Shown here piece by piece: positions 34,915 through 44,000 of a stretch of 64,000 nt of DNA. Every line of letters starts with the position of its first letter. Position 1 is the stretch's first letter. The position numbers and the translations under genes are program-made. The stretch comes from Phycisphaerales bacterium (GTDB lineage: Bacteria; Planctomycetota; Phycisphaerae; Phycisphaerales; UBA1924), in contig JAIEOW010000112.1 of the NCBI GenBank assembly GCA_019750095.1, forward strand, positions 1-64,000. Direction: 5' to 3'. Below the pieces are notes generated by a model. It had not been told where the DNA came from and made no database searches. It saw only the letters and a list, made by a program, of their open reading frames with translations.

Positions 34915-34920
34915 AATAAT
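34915..34920 (+). promoter_or_regulatory. -10-like box before the phosphohexomutase gene
   Basis: AATAAT ends 8 nt before the ATG at 34929; no Shine-Dalgarno, so the transcript may be leaderless. Confidence 0.35.
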
Positions 34921-34928
34921 CCGCCCAT

Positions 34929-36437
34929 ATGGCCAGCCCCCCCACCGCCGACGCTCCCGCTCCGTTCATGCTCTCGGTGTCCGGATGTCGCGGCATCTTT
35001 GGGCAGAGCATGACGCCGGAGACCGCGGCCCGATTTGCACTGGTTGCGGGCAAGTTCTTTCGAGATCGCTGGGCTGGCGCGGGGCGTTCCGGGCGGCCGC
35101 TGATCGTGCTGGGGCGCGATGGACGCCTCGCGGGCGAGCTGCTGACCCGTGCGGCGAGCGCGGGGCTCGCGGCGGCGGGGTGCGATGTGCTGGACTGCGG
35201 CGTGGCGATGACACCCACGATCGGCGCGATGGTCGATATCCGCGGGGCGTGCGCCGGGCTGGTGCTTACCGCGAGCCACAACCCGCAGCAGTGGAACGGG
35301 CTGAAGCCCATGATTCGGGAGATGACCGGTGAACGCTCGAACCTTGGCGTGACCAGCGCGAGCGCGCCGAGCAAGGCCACCGCCGACGCGCTGATCGCCG
35401 AGTATCGTGCGGCGGAGAAGGCGGGCGCGCGGGGTGTGCATGTCGAGGACGTCGGCACGATCACCACCGGAGCAAGCGGGGCCGCGATCGGATTGCCCAA
35501 CGAAGCGACCTTCGCTCACGTGCAGCGCGTCCGCGAGGCGTTGCAGGCCATCGGCATCATCGAGGATCGGCGCTGGCTCTCGATGCGCTGCGTCGTTGAT
35601 TCGGTGAACTCATCAGGCGTGAGCGGGGCCAAGGCCCTGCTCGGCGAACGGATCGTGCATCACCTGGGCAGTTCTGACAGCGGCGTCTTTCCACACACGC
35701 CCGAGCCCACGCGCGAAAACCTGACGCAACTCGCGCGATTCACCGCCGAGAAACGAGCCCACGTGGGCTTTGCCCAGGACCCCGACGCCGATCGCCTCGC
35801 GATCGTCGATGAGCACGGCTCATACATCGGCGAGGAGTACACGCTGGTGCTCGCGGCGGAGGCAATTCTCGGCGCGCCGGGTGCGCCGGCAAACGGCGCG
35901 ACCATCTGCGTGAATCTCTCGACCAGCCGGATGATCGAAGACGTTGCGGCTCGATACGGCGCGCGCGTGATTCGGACGGCCGTGGGCGAGGCGAATGTGG
36001 TCGAAGCGATGAAGAGCAACGGCTCGATCATGGGCGGCGAGGGCAATGGCGGAGTGATCTGGCCGCGGGTGACGTACATCCGAGACTCGCTGGGAGGGAT
36101 GGGGCTCGTGCTCGGGCTCATGGCACGCACGGGCAAGAGCATCAGCCAGCTTGTGAGCGACATTCCGAGTTACGCGATCGTCAAGCGCAAGGTGGACCTG
36201 CCCCCGGGTGATCTGTCGGCGGCCAAGGCGGCCGTGAACGCGATCGCCAAAACCCACTCGGGGCTGAAACCGGACCTGCAAGACGGCGTGTGGGTGAACT
36301 TTCCAGCGGAGCGGGCGTGGCTGCACGTCCGCGGATCAAACACCGAGCCGATCATGCGATTGATCGCCGAGGCACCGACGGAAGCCGTGGCGAAGCAGAT
36401 TCTGGACCACGCGGCGGGGGTGATTGCGCGGGGGTAG
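34929..36437 (+). CDS. alpha-D-phosphohexomutase (phosphoglucosamine/phosphomannomutase)
   Basis: 502 aa. Moves phosphate between C1 and C6 of a hexose. All four family motifs are visible: catalytic phosphoserine in 'TASHNPQQWNGLK' (about 115), metal site 'DPDADRL', sugar-binding 'GEGNGGV', and phosphate-binding 'RGSNTEPIMR'. The 'GEGNGGV' sugar loop and 'RGSNTEP' are shared by phosphoglucosamine and phosphomannomutase types, so I leave the substrate open; either would feed cell-envelope or glycan precursors. The protein is slightly longer than GlmM (about 445) because of loops around 135-185. Confidence 0.9.
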   Translation: MASPPTADAPAPFMLSVSGCRGIFGQSMTPETAARFALVAGKFFRDRWAGAGRSGRPLIVLGRDGRLAGELLTRAASAGLAAAGCDVLDCGVAMTPTIGAMVDIRGACAGLVLTASHNPQQWNGLKPMIREMTGERSNLGVTSASAPSKATADALIAEYRAAEKAGARGVHVEDVGTITTGASGAAIGLPNEATFAHVQRVREALQAIGIIEDRRWLSMRCVVDSVNSSGVSGAKALLGERIVHHLGSSDSGVFPHTPEPTRENLTQLARFTAEKRAHVGFAQDPDADRLAIVDEHGSYIGEEYTLVLAAEAILGAPGAPANGATICVNLSTSRMIEDVAARYGARVIRTAVGEANVVEAMKSNGSIMGGEGNGGVIWPRVTYIRDSLGGMGLVLGLMARTGKSISQLVSDIPSYAIVKRKVDLPPGDLSAAKAAVNAIAKTHSGLKPDLQDGVWVNFPAERAWLHVRGSNTEPIMRLIAEAPTEAVAKQILDHAAGVIARG

Positions 36438-36444
36438 TTTTTCA

Positions 36445-36517
36445 GAGGCCTGGGCGCAAGCCCTGGCACCTTGGACGTGCCGACGCCAGAGGTGCCAGGG
36501 CTTGCGCCGCTGGCCTC
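36445..36517. repeat. dispersed hairpin element, copy B
   Basis: GGTGCCAGGGCTTGCGCC (36491-36508) is exactly complementary to the inner part of the arm at 36453-36470; the outer GAGGCC/GGCCTC also pair. The left arm (36445-36469) is identical over 25 nt to the arm at 47464-47488. It starts 8 nt after the mutase stop and could act as a terminator. Confidence 0.8.
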
Positions 36518-36604
36518 GGATTGAGTGCCTTGGATTGAGGCCCACGTCAGGTCTTCGTACGGCCTATCCTTCGCTCTTATCGACTTTTCATGGAGTTTGA
36601 ACGC

Positions 36605-37537
36605 ATGACCAGCGCTCTGGACATGGTGATCGGAGCTGGGGAAGCCCAGCGGAACGCCAAGCTTGCCAACGAACACGCCAAGAAGGGCGAGGAACTGTTC
36701 GCCATCGGGAACAAGGAAGGCGCTATCGCCGAGCTGCGCAAGGCGGCGGCGGCGGACCCGACCAACTCGCACGTCTTCTTCCGGCTCGGGTACCTCCTGG
36801 ACCTGGTCGGCGAAGAGGACGAGGCGATCTCGATGTACGAGCGGTCGTGCGAGAATCCGCCCGCGCCGATCAACGCGCTGATCAATCTCTCGATCCTGCT
36901 CGAGGATCGCGGCGACTTTGTCCGTGCCGAGCGGGCACTGAAGCAGATCCTCGAGACCAACCCGAACCACCCACGCGCGATCCTCTACATGAAGGACGTG
37001 GCGGCATCCAAGAGCATGGTCATCGACGACGACGGCGACAAGGACCGCCTCAAGCGCAACGCGCTGCTCGATGTGCCCGTCACCGACTTTGAGCTTTCGG
37101 TGCGTGCCCGCACGTGCCTGAAGAAGATGAACATCCGCACGCTGGGCGATCTGCTTCGCACGACCGAGGCCGAGCTGATGGCGTACAAGAACTTCGGCGA
37201 GAGCTCGCTCGTCGAGATCAAGCAGATGCTCGCGGGCAAGGGCCTGCGGCTTGGTCAGGGCGTCGAGGACGCGCACCGTGCGGCACGCCGCAAGCTGCTG
37301 GACCAGCTCAAGGGCTCGGGCAACGAGCAGATGCTGGCCAAGCCGGTGAGCGACCTGAACCTGAGCGTGCGAGCCCGCAAGGCGCTGCAGCTTCTGAATA
37401 TTCAGTCGCTGGGAGATTTGGTGGCGCACACCGAGGCCGAGCTGATGGGTGTGAAGAACTTCGGCGCGACTTCGCTGAGCGAGGTGAAGGCGAAGCTGGT
37501 GGAGTATGGGCTGGCGCTGCGTGAGTTGGACAAGTAG
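36605..37537 (+). CDS. TPR protein with two RNA-polymerase alpha C-terminal domains
   Basis: 310 aa from ATG 36605, which has GGAG 9 nt upstream; ATG 36590 would add five residues. N-terminal TPR-like helices (about 28-130: 'AKKGEELFAIGNKEGAIAELRKAAAADPTN', 'ALKQILETNPNHPRAILY'). Then two copies of the RNAP alpha-CTD fold: first at about 156-215 ('FELSVRARTCLKKMNIRTL', 'YKNFGESSLVEIK'), second at about 246-305 ('LNLSVRARKALQLLNIQSL', 'VKNFGATSLSEVK'). Compared with E. coli alpha, Arg265 is retained in both copies but Asn268 and Lys298 are not. It may bind DNA, RNA polymerase or a regulator; function is not established. A strong terminator follows. Confidence 0.9.
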   Translation: MTSALDMVIGAGEAQRNAKLANEHAKKGEELFAIGNKEGAIAELRKAAAADPTNSHVFFRLGYLLDLVGEEDEAISMYERSCENPPAPINALINLSILLEDRGDFVRAERALKQILETNPNHPRAILYMKDVAASKSMVIDDDGDKDRLKRNALLDVPVTDFELSVRARTCLKKMNIRTLGDLLRTTEAELMAYKNFGESSLVEIKQMLAGKGLRLGQGVEDAHRAARRKLLDQLKGSGNEQMLAKPVSDLNLSVRARKALQLLNIQSLGDLVAHTEAELMGVKNFGATSLSEVKAKLVEYGLALRELDK

Positions 37538-37564
37538 TCGGGCGTTCTGACATAGACGACTCTC

Positions 37565-37599
37565 CAACGGCGTGCCAAGGCACGCCGTTGTTCGTTTTT
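37565..37599 (+). terminator. intrinsic terminator of the TPR/alpha-CTD gene
   Basis: CAACGGCGTGCC (37565-37576) and GGCACGCCGTTG (37579-37590) form a perfect 12-bp stem, followed by TTCGTTTTT. Confidence 0.9.
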
Positions 37600-37675
37600 C
37601 TGCCGGTTTCATGCTGATTCCAAGTGCAATCCGGACACTCCGACGATCCGCGGCACACAGAACGCGATCCGTGTT

Positions 37676-37932
37676 CAGCCCGTAGGGCTGGTCGTCAGTA
37701 GACGGGCGTGGAGCGGAGCGACACGCCCGGAACAAGTCGCCTCGGCCGCATCGGTGATGCGATCCAAGGCACTCTGAAGGAGTGCTCGCTGTACAGCGCG
37801 GCGCCATCGCAAAGAGCACGCCTTCGGCGTGCGATCACCGATGAACAGCAAGGTGCTTCGTGACACGCTTTCCGGGGGTGGCTCGCAAAGCCTCGCTCAC
37901 CCCCGGCTACTGACCTCCAGCCCTTCGGGCTG
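37676..37932. repeat. cluster of eight short hairpins (REP/BIME-like)
   Basis: In order: CAGCCC-GTA-GGGCTG (37676), CGGGCGTG/CACGCCCG (37703-37729), CGCATC-GGT-GATGCG (37747), GCACTC/GAGTGC (37769-37785), GCTGTACAGC (37788), GCACGCC-TTC-GGCGTGC (37816), CCGGGGGTG/CACCCCCGG (37872-37906), CAGCCC-TTC-GGGCTG (37918). CATCGGTGAT (37749-37758) also pairs long-range with ATCACCGATG (37834-37843). The two ends carry the same CAGCCC/GGGCTG hairpin. This resembles transposase-associated REP-type repeat clusters; no transposase gene is present. Confidence 0.75.
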
Positions 37933-38026
37933 AAGACCGAGCTCAGCCGGGACCATATGAACAATCACTCTGGGTCCCATGCACGGATCGCAACTGGAAA
38001 CCGGATCTCATGGTGGCACAGATCGA

Positions 38027-38323
38027 CTACGGCGGCGATTCTCCGGCATCTCGAACGACATCCACGTCGCGCTCGCCGGTCTTGTGGAAGTCCAGCCGGG
38101 CCTCGACATAGCGCTCCGGCGAGATCTTCAGATCGGGTTCCTGGCCCTGCGTATGCATGGCGTGCAGGTGCTTCAGGAATGGCACGCACCATTGGCAGCC
38201 GGTGCCGGCGCCGAGGCATTCGGAGATGAGCGACGCGACCGGGGGGTTTTCACGCTTCAGGTAGCCGCGGATTTTTCGCAGCGAGACGTGGAAGCAGAGG
38301 CAGACGTGGTCGTCAGGGTGCAT
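38027..38323 (-). CDS. BFD-like [2Fe-2S] protein
   Basis: 98 aa. 'VCLCFHVSLRKIRGYLK' gives Cys8 and Cys10, and 'LGAGTGCQWCVPFL' gives Cys43 and Cys46: the CxC...CxxC spacing of bacterioferritin-associated-ferredoxin (Fer2_BFD) domains, which bind a [2Fe-2S] cluster and shuttle electrons. There is an extra Cys36. The C-terminal half ('RYVEARLDFHKTGERDVDVV') is not part of the domain. ATG 38323 is adjacent to the heptanucleotide array; no clear ribosome-binding site is seen. No bacterioferritin gene is nearby. Confidence 0.75.
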   Translation of the reverse strand: MHPDDHVCLCFHVSLRKIRGYLKRENPPVASLISECLGAGTGCQWCVPFLKHLHAMHTQGQEPDLKISPERYVEARLDFHKTGERDVDVVRDAGESPP

Positions 38324-38327
38324 GGGA

Positions 38328-38457
38328 GGAGGCGAGAGGCAAGAGGCAAGAGGAAGCGTACTCCGTGGACTTGGTGCTCCTGCCTCCTGCCTCATGCCTT
38401 TTGTCTTATGTCTTATGCCTTATGCCTCATGCCTCATGCCTGATGCCTCTTGCCTCT
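38328..38457. repeat. inverted heptanucleotide arrays
   Basis: Four 7-nt units of AGAGGCA type (38328-38355) face eleven units of the complementary TGCCTCA type (38381-38457). GAGAGGCAAGAGGC (38334-38347) and GCCTCTTGCCTCTC (38445-38458) are exact reverse complements, so the whole array can fold back on itself. It lies between two minus-strand genes. Confidence 0.85.
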
Positions 38458-38461
38458 CTTA

Positions 38462-39022
38462 TCACATATGCTGCACCAGCATCGCATGCCCCACCTTCAA
38501 CGCATTGGGCGCACCGGTCAGCAGCTCGGCGAGCTTGAGTGAGAACTCCATCGCTGTGCCCGGGCCGCGGCTGGTGATGAACTTGCCATCGACGCACACC
38601 GTCGTGTCGCACGCTTTGACATCCGGGCCGAAACGCCGTTCCAGGCCGGGGTAGCACGTGGCGTGTTTGCCATTGAGCACGCCCAGCGGCGCGAGCACCA
38701 CGGCGGGGGCGGCGCAGATTGCCGCGATGATCTTGCCCTGCTCGGCGTGGTGGCGGATCAGGTGGTTCACGGCCTCGGACTTGTGCAGATTTTCTGAGCC
38801 CTTGCCGCCGCCGGGCACGATCACGGCGTCAAAGAGGATCTCGCCCAGCTCTTCCACGGTGCAGTCCGCCCGCAGCGGGACGTGATGCCCGCCGATGAGC
38901 TCGGTGGAGCCGACACCGGCATAGGTGACATCGATGCCGCAGCGGTTGAGGACATCCCCCGGGGTGATGGCCTCAATCTCTTCGGTGCCATCGGCGATGA
39001 GAATCACGGCGGTCTTGCTCAT
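38462..39022 (-). CDS. DJ-1/PfpI-family protein
   Basis: 186 aa. Typical DJ-1 sequence: 'AVILIADGTEEIEAITPGDVL' (acidic residue near Glu15-18), 'FDAVIVPGGGKGSENL', the nucleophile-elbow Cys103 in 'IAAICAAPAVVLAPLGVL', and 'GKHATCYPG'. Family members act as glyoxalases, deglycases or redox chaperones; the activity cannot be read from sequence. The start at 39022 has GGAGGG upstream. Confidence 0.92.
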   Translation of the reverse strand: MSKTAVILIADGTEEIEAITPGDVLNRCGIDVTYAGVGSTELIGGHHVPLRADCTVEELGEILFDAVIVPGGGKGSENLHKSEAVNHLIRHHAEQGKIIAAICAAPAVVLAPLGVLNGKHATCYPGLERRFGPDVKACDTTVCVDGKFITSRGPGTAMEFSLKLAELLTGAPNALKVGHAMLVQHM

Positions 39023-39124
39023 GAAAGCAGCCCTCCAGGACACCTGTCCAAGACAAGTGTACGGGATCGCGATTCAGAGCGTTGTTCCGAAACTTCTGGC
39101 GGGGGGACGCTACACGATGCGTGC

Positions 39125-39478
39125 TCAGCCCTTGACGGTTTCGACGGCTTCTTCCAGCGTCGGGGCGATGGCGACGACTGTGCCGAAGCGCGACTGCACG
39201 AGCACGCTCTTGACATAGTCGTTGGGGCTGCAGACGACGACCTTGCCGCCGGCGGCCTTCTTGGACTTGTGCAGCGCGATCATCTCGCCGATGGCCAAGC
39301 TGGTGATGAACGAGAGCCCGCGCAGATCGATCACGACGCGGAGTTGCGGCGACGAGGCGACCTTGGCCATCTGGGCCTTGAGCGCGTCGTGGTTGGCGAT
39401 GTCGGCCGATCCGCGCAACCAGATTGCGCATGTGCCGCCATCGAGGATTTCGGTGTCAAACTCAAGAGGGGTGCTCAT
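39125..39478 (-). CDS. STAS-domain protein (anti-sigma-factor antagonist type)
   Basis: 117 aa single STAS domain ('TCAIWLRGSADIANHDALKAQM', 'VVIDLRGLSFITSLAIGEMIALH'). Ser60 in 'FITSLAIG' sits where SpoIIAA/RsbV-type antagonists are phosphorylated. In partner switching it would bind an RsbW/SpoIIAB-like kinase when dephosphorylated. No such kinase is adjacent; a SpoIIE-type phosphatase is encoded at 56980-58827. The GGAG upstream is 13 nt from the ATG, so the ribosome site is weak. Confidence 0.85.
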   Translation of the reverse strand: MSTPLEFDTEILDGGTCAIWLRGSADIANHDALKAQMAKVASSPQLRVVIDLRGLSFITSLAIGEMIALHKSKKAAGGKVVVCSPNDYVKSVLVQSRFGTVVAIAPTLEEAVETVKG

Positions 39479-39690
39479 GGTCGCTCGGCTCCGTGTGTGA
39501 TCCCAGAGCGTATCGCATCCACGTGCGACGCCAAAGAGCTGATTTCTTTTCTGAGAATCCCTCGCTCCAAGCGTCCATTTTGGCTGTTTTTAGGCGGACG
39601 GGCGGGGGCAGGACCTGGTTCGCTCTCGCCGGGTTCTTCTTGAGGGGGCGACTGCGGGGCGCAGGGTACGATGAATCAAGAGGTGCCCCC

Positions 39691-40998
39691 ATGCCCTTGA
39701 AGCCCACCAAACGCGGCCCCGTTGGGCCCCCCGCCCATTCCTCAGGACGTCAGGAGATTCTGACGCCCGACGGAAAAGTGATCGAGAGCGTGCCGAAGAA
39801 GACGAGGGGCCGACAGGGCCTTTTTGGTCGTATCCGCGACGCCAAAGCCGATTCGAGCCCAGCGACGAGCGCGGGCACCAAAGCCAAGAAGGCGGCCAAG
39901 GGCTTGGACCCGGATCTTGATGCTGTCGATCCGAACAGTCCTTGGCACATTGATGAGCGTCGGTTCCCGAGGTATGAGCCGATCGCGTCGCAGCTTCGAT
40001 TCTGTTTGAAGTATGCGGTGCTTGCGCCGTCGAGTCACAACAGCCAGCCGTGGAAGTTCCATGTGGACGCGAGCGGCGGCGAGGGCGTGGCTGGGTGCGT
40101 GGAGGTGTTCGCCGACCGAACGCGTGCGATTCCGGTGGCGGACCCGCACGATCGGGAGCTGGCGATTTCGGTCGGGTGCGCGATCGGCCATCTGACGGCT
40201 GCGTTGCGGCATTACAAGCTCGCCGAGCGTGTGGCGGTGATGCCGGATGCCAAGCGTCACGACCTTCTGGCGCACGTCTTCGCCGAGCCGGGCGCGGGTG
40301 AGACGAATGTTCGGGACGCGCTGCTATTTGCAGGCATGCTCAAACGCCGAACGGTGCGGCATGCGTTTGAGAATCGCCCCGTCCCGGAACGGCTGGCAAA
40401 CGAACTGATTGAGATCGCCAAGACCCACGGGGTGGATTGTGCGATGGTCGCGGGGGCTCGCCCCCGGCAGATGCTGGGCAAACTGGTGGCCGAGGCCGAC
40501 GAGGTGCAACTCGCCTCTCGCTCGTTTCGACGCGAGCTTGCGCTCTGGATGCACCACAATCGATCGAAGGCCCACGACGGCATTCCTGGATATGCGATGG
40601 GCATGAACGAGCTGATGTCGCTGGTTGCGCCGCTGGTTGTGCGGACGTTTGATGTGGGTCACGGGCGAGCTGCGCAGGACGAGCAGCTTGTTGAGCACTC
40701 GCCGCTGCTGCTGATCCTGGGTACGAAAGATGACTCACAGGCGTCGTGGGTGCGCACGGGCATGGCCCTGTCGCACATTCTGCTGCGAGCCGCGGCGGAG
40801 GGCGTGGGCGCTTCGTATCTCAATCAGCCGATCGAGGTCGATGCGCTGCGGCCGCGCGTGGCGAAGGTGATGGCCGGGATCGAGCACGCCCAGATCGTGC
40901 TGCGCATGGGCTTTGGCCCACCGGTGGCGCACACGCCGCGAAGACCCGTGGATGAGGTGCTAATGCAGGCGGAGTTGCCCAAGCCGAAGCGCAAATGA
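39691..40998 (+). CDS. nitroreductase-family protein
   Basis: 435 aa. A basic, disordered N-terminus of about 75 residues (multiple Lys/Arg, including 'KAKKAAKG') is followed by a nitroreductase-like FMN domain: 'FCLKYAVLAPSSHNSQPWKFHV' (FMN contacts), 'AISVGCAIGHLTAAL', 'MALSHILLRAAAEGVGASYLNQPIEV'. The divergence suggests the Acg-like or large planctomycete subgroup rather than a classical NfsB. ATG 39691 has AAGAGGTG 5 nt upstream. The frame continues upstream to 39424, but that part is not convincing. Confidence 0.8.
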   Translation: MPLKPTKRGPVGPPAHSSGRQEILTPDGKVIESVPKKTRGRQGLFGRIRDAKADSSPATSAGTKAKKAAKGLDPDLDAVDPNSPWHIDERRFPRYEPIASQLRFCLKYAVLAPSSHNSQPWKFHVDASGGEGVAGCVEVFADRTRAIPVADPHDRELAISVGCAIGHLTAALRHYKLAERVAVMPDAKRHDLLAHVFAEPGAGETNVRDALLFAGMLKRRTVRHAFENRPVPERLANELIEIAKTHGVDCAMVAGARPRQMLGKLVAEADEVQLASRSFRRELALWMHHNRSKAHDGIPGYAMGMNELMSLVAPLVVRTFDVGHGRAAQDEQLVEHSPLLLILGTKDDSQASWVRTGMALSHILLRAAAEGVGASYLNQPIEVDALRPRVAKVMAGIEHAQIVLRMGFGPPVAHTPRRPVDEVLMQAELPKPKRK

Positions 40999-41024
40999 AC
41001 GGGCAGGTCAGGGTGACGGACGTT

Positions 41025-44000
41025 TCACGCCTTCTCCGCGGCGGCTTTTTTCCACAAGGCGTCGAGGTCGGCAGTGGTGATCGCGGGCTTTGCCGAGAGT
41101 TCGGGAACAAAGAGCGTCAGCCGCAGTTCTTCAAGTGCCCATCGATAGGCCTCGACCGCGGGCGAGAGTGCGCCGGGAAGCATCGCCCACTCTCCAGCGT
41201 CGAGATTCACCGTCGGAGCGGCACGGCGGGCCTGCGGCAGCGGGGCCTTGGTCTTGGTCGCTGGCGCGGCCGGGGCCTGGATGGCGGCGTCGGCGCGGGC
41301 TCGCTCGGCGGACATCTGAGTGGCGACCCAGCCGGTGAATCGCTTCCAGTACGGGCCGAACTTCTCGAGCGCGGGCTTCTCGGTGCCGGACCCTTCCTCG
41401 CGGAGCGCGAACAGTCGCTGACGCATGCCCTCGACATATCTCGGATACTGCCTCAGTTTGTCGGCGGGCGCACTCAGCATGAACCCCTTGGGCATGAGAT
41501 ATGCGGCGTGCTCGCGGATCTCGGCGATCGAAGCCGCCCACAATCGCGGCGTGCCCCCGCTCAGCCGATGAGCGACGCGAGCACGCGGTTCGAGCATGCG
41601 CGAGATCAGGTCGCAGGTCTCACGAGCTTGCGCCGGCAGCTTGCCTCTGCAGGTGGCGAGCCGCTGTTCAAACTCGGTGCTCGTGCGGATCGGCGCCTGG
41701 CCGGTCATGAAGACCCGCTCGGCAACCACGCAGCACACGTCGCCTTCAAGCTGCTCCGCCGTACCGAAGGAAGCGAACTGGCGAGACATCTCCGCCCACT
41801 TCGGAAACGCCCGCAGATGGTGCACGAGCTCATCCTGCACCGCGAGGGTGAGCAGACGACGGACTCCTAAGGGCGACCGTGCCGCGGCCTCACGCGGCGA
41901 GCCCACCAGCGTGAGCATCACGGCGTCGCCACAATCCACGAGCGCGGGGTATGCGGGCACACTCGAAATGTCCGAATCGACCTGCTTCGGTTCAGGAAGC
42001 TCGCCGAAGTCCCAGGTCATGATCCCCGTGCGCCCGAACTGCGCTCGCGCCGCATCAGCCCGGTGCTTACGCAGCTTTGGCTCAAGCCGCTTGAGCAGCG
42101 CGGCAGGATCCCGATCGTCATCGATAATCTTTCCGGCTTCGTCGATCACGCACACGCGAGCCCGCAGGTGCGCCGGCAACCCCTTGAACGACCATGCCTC
42201 CGACTCGACCTCGACGCCAAAGAGCACGCCGAGCGTTTCGGAAAGCTGTACCGGCAAACGTCCCTGGGCAAATGACAACACCTCAGCGCACGAAGCGCCG
42301 ATGCTCGCCGCGTCCGCCCCACCGGCTTGCTCGATCCGCGCCCGGAGCGGCTTCGGCAGGTTCTTGATCAGCGCACCGACAAGCTCGGCAAGCATGCCGG
42401 GCACGAGCCACTCTGCACGCTCAGCGATCTGTGGCAACACATCCAAAGGCACACGCATCGTTACGCCGTCTTCGTCCTTGCCAGGTGCGAGTGCATAGGC
42501 CACGCCCACTCGTGCATCTCCCCCAGTGCCGGCGATCGCGATCGTGTCGGGATACCGCGATGAATCAGCGGCCACTCGCGCTGCGGGCGTGAGCGCGACC
42601 TCCAGTGGAAGCTGCAGGTTCGACGCGGCGGTCGGTTCGGCGTTCAACCACGCGCGCAGCTCGCTCGGACCACACACCTGGCGAGGCAGTCGCTCATCGA
42701 ACCACGACGCGAGTACGGACTCGTCGGCAATCACGCCGCGCGTGCGCAACTTGGCCTCGGCGGAGCGTGCGGCCTCCATCGTGCTTGCGATGCCATCCAG
42801 CACCTTCGCGGCCACATCGCCGATGCCTTCGCTCGCGTCCGGTACTTTCCACTTTCGGCGCACAAGCCCATCGAGAATGAAGACCGCTCGTGCGCGAGCT
42901 GAGTCGATGGGCGCGAGCGCGGTCCGCTTGCGGGGCACGACGACGATGCCGCTCATGCTCACGCGTTCCCAAATACCCGGCGTGCCCGTCTCCGGGTCCA
43001 GATGCGGATCGCTCAGTGCACGCTGGAACATGTGCCCCGCGAGTTCCTCGATCCACTCGGGCTCAACACGCGTTACCGTGCGTGCAAACAGCCGCGTGGT
43101 CTGCACGAGTTCGGCGGCCATGATCCACTTCGGGCCTTTCTTGAACAGAGTCGAACCGGGAAAGATCTGCACCGTGCCGCCCCGGACCGAGCGATAGTCA
43201 AACGATCCGTCGCCCTCGCGACATGCCACGTTGGTGATCAACCCCGTAAGCAGCGCGCGGTGGATGGCCTGCGGACTCGCGGTCTCGCGATTGAAGTTCA
43301 GCCGCAGTTCGTCGGCAACTCGCCGCAGTTGCCGCACCATCTCACCCCACTCGCGCATGCGGGCCGACGACACGAAGTGGTCTCGACACCAGCGTTCGGC
43401 GGCCGACGCCCCGTACTCATCAAGCTGAAAGCGATGCTGGTCGTGCAACTTCAGCAGCGTGAGCAAGTCGCTCGCTTCATGGCGAAAGACGGCGTGGGCG
43501 CGATCAGCGTCATCCTGGCGGCCCATCGGGCGCTGGCGCGGGTCCTGGATCTCGAGCGCGGCCGCAAGGGTGATCACTTCGTGCAGGCACCCTTCATCGC
43601 TCGCCGCCAGGATCATGCGGCCGATGCGTGGGTCGAGCGGGATATCGGCGAGCGCACGGCCAATGCGCGTGAGCGGCGCGGCCAGATCGCGCGACTCGGT
43701 GGCCCCAAGCTCAAAGAGCGTCTCTGAAGCGTCGGTGATCGACGCTGCGTCGGGTGGATCAAGAAAACCGAACTCCGCGAGCGAACCAAGCACGAGCGAT
43801 TTGAACCGCAGCAGCACGCTCGCAAGATTGGTCCGTCGCACTTCGGGATCGGTGAAGGCGGGGCGAGCATCGAAGCTCTCGCGACTGAACAGCCGTATGC
43901 AGATCCCCGGCGCGACGCGCCCGCAACGCCCAGCCCGCTGCTCGCAGCTCGCTCGGCTGATCGGCTCGATCGGCAGCCGCTGCACTTTTCGCTGCGGGTC

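Larger units (their letters stand above)
37538..38026. other. non-coding region with terminator and hairpin cluster
   Basis: 489 bp without a supported gene. It contains the terminator at 37565 and the cluster of palindromes at 37676-37932. A further GGGACC/GGTCCC pair lies at 37949-37978. No conserved frame spans it. Confidence 0.6.

Noticed and set aside
33195-35519. 774-codon minus-strand frame over the HD-GYP and mutase genes
   Set aside because: Crosses two well-supported genes and has low-complexity Arg/His/Pro content.
37979-38443. Plus-strand frame opposite the BFD-like gene
   Set aside because: Ends in the heptanucleotide array and shows no recognisable sequence, whereas the minus strand encodes a clear CxC...CxxC domain.
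38328-38457. Repeat array considered as a CRISPR
   Set aside because: Units are 7 nt with no spacers and no cas genes nearby.
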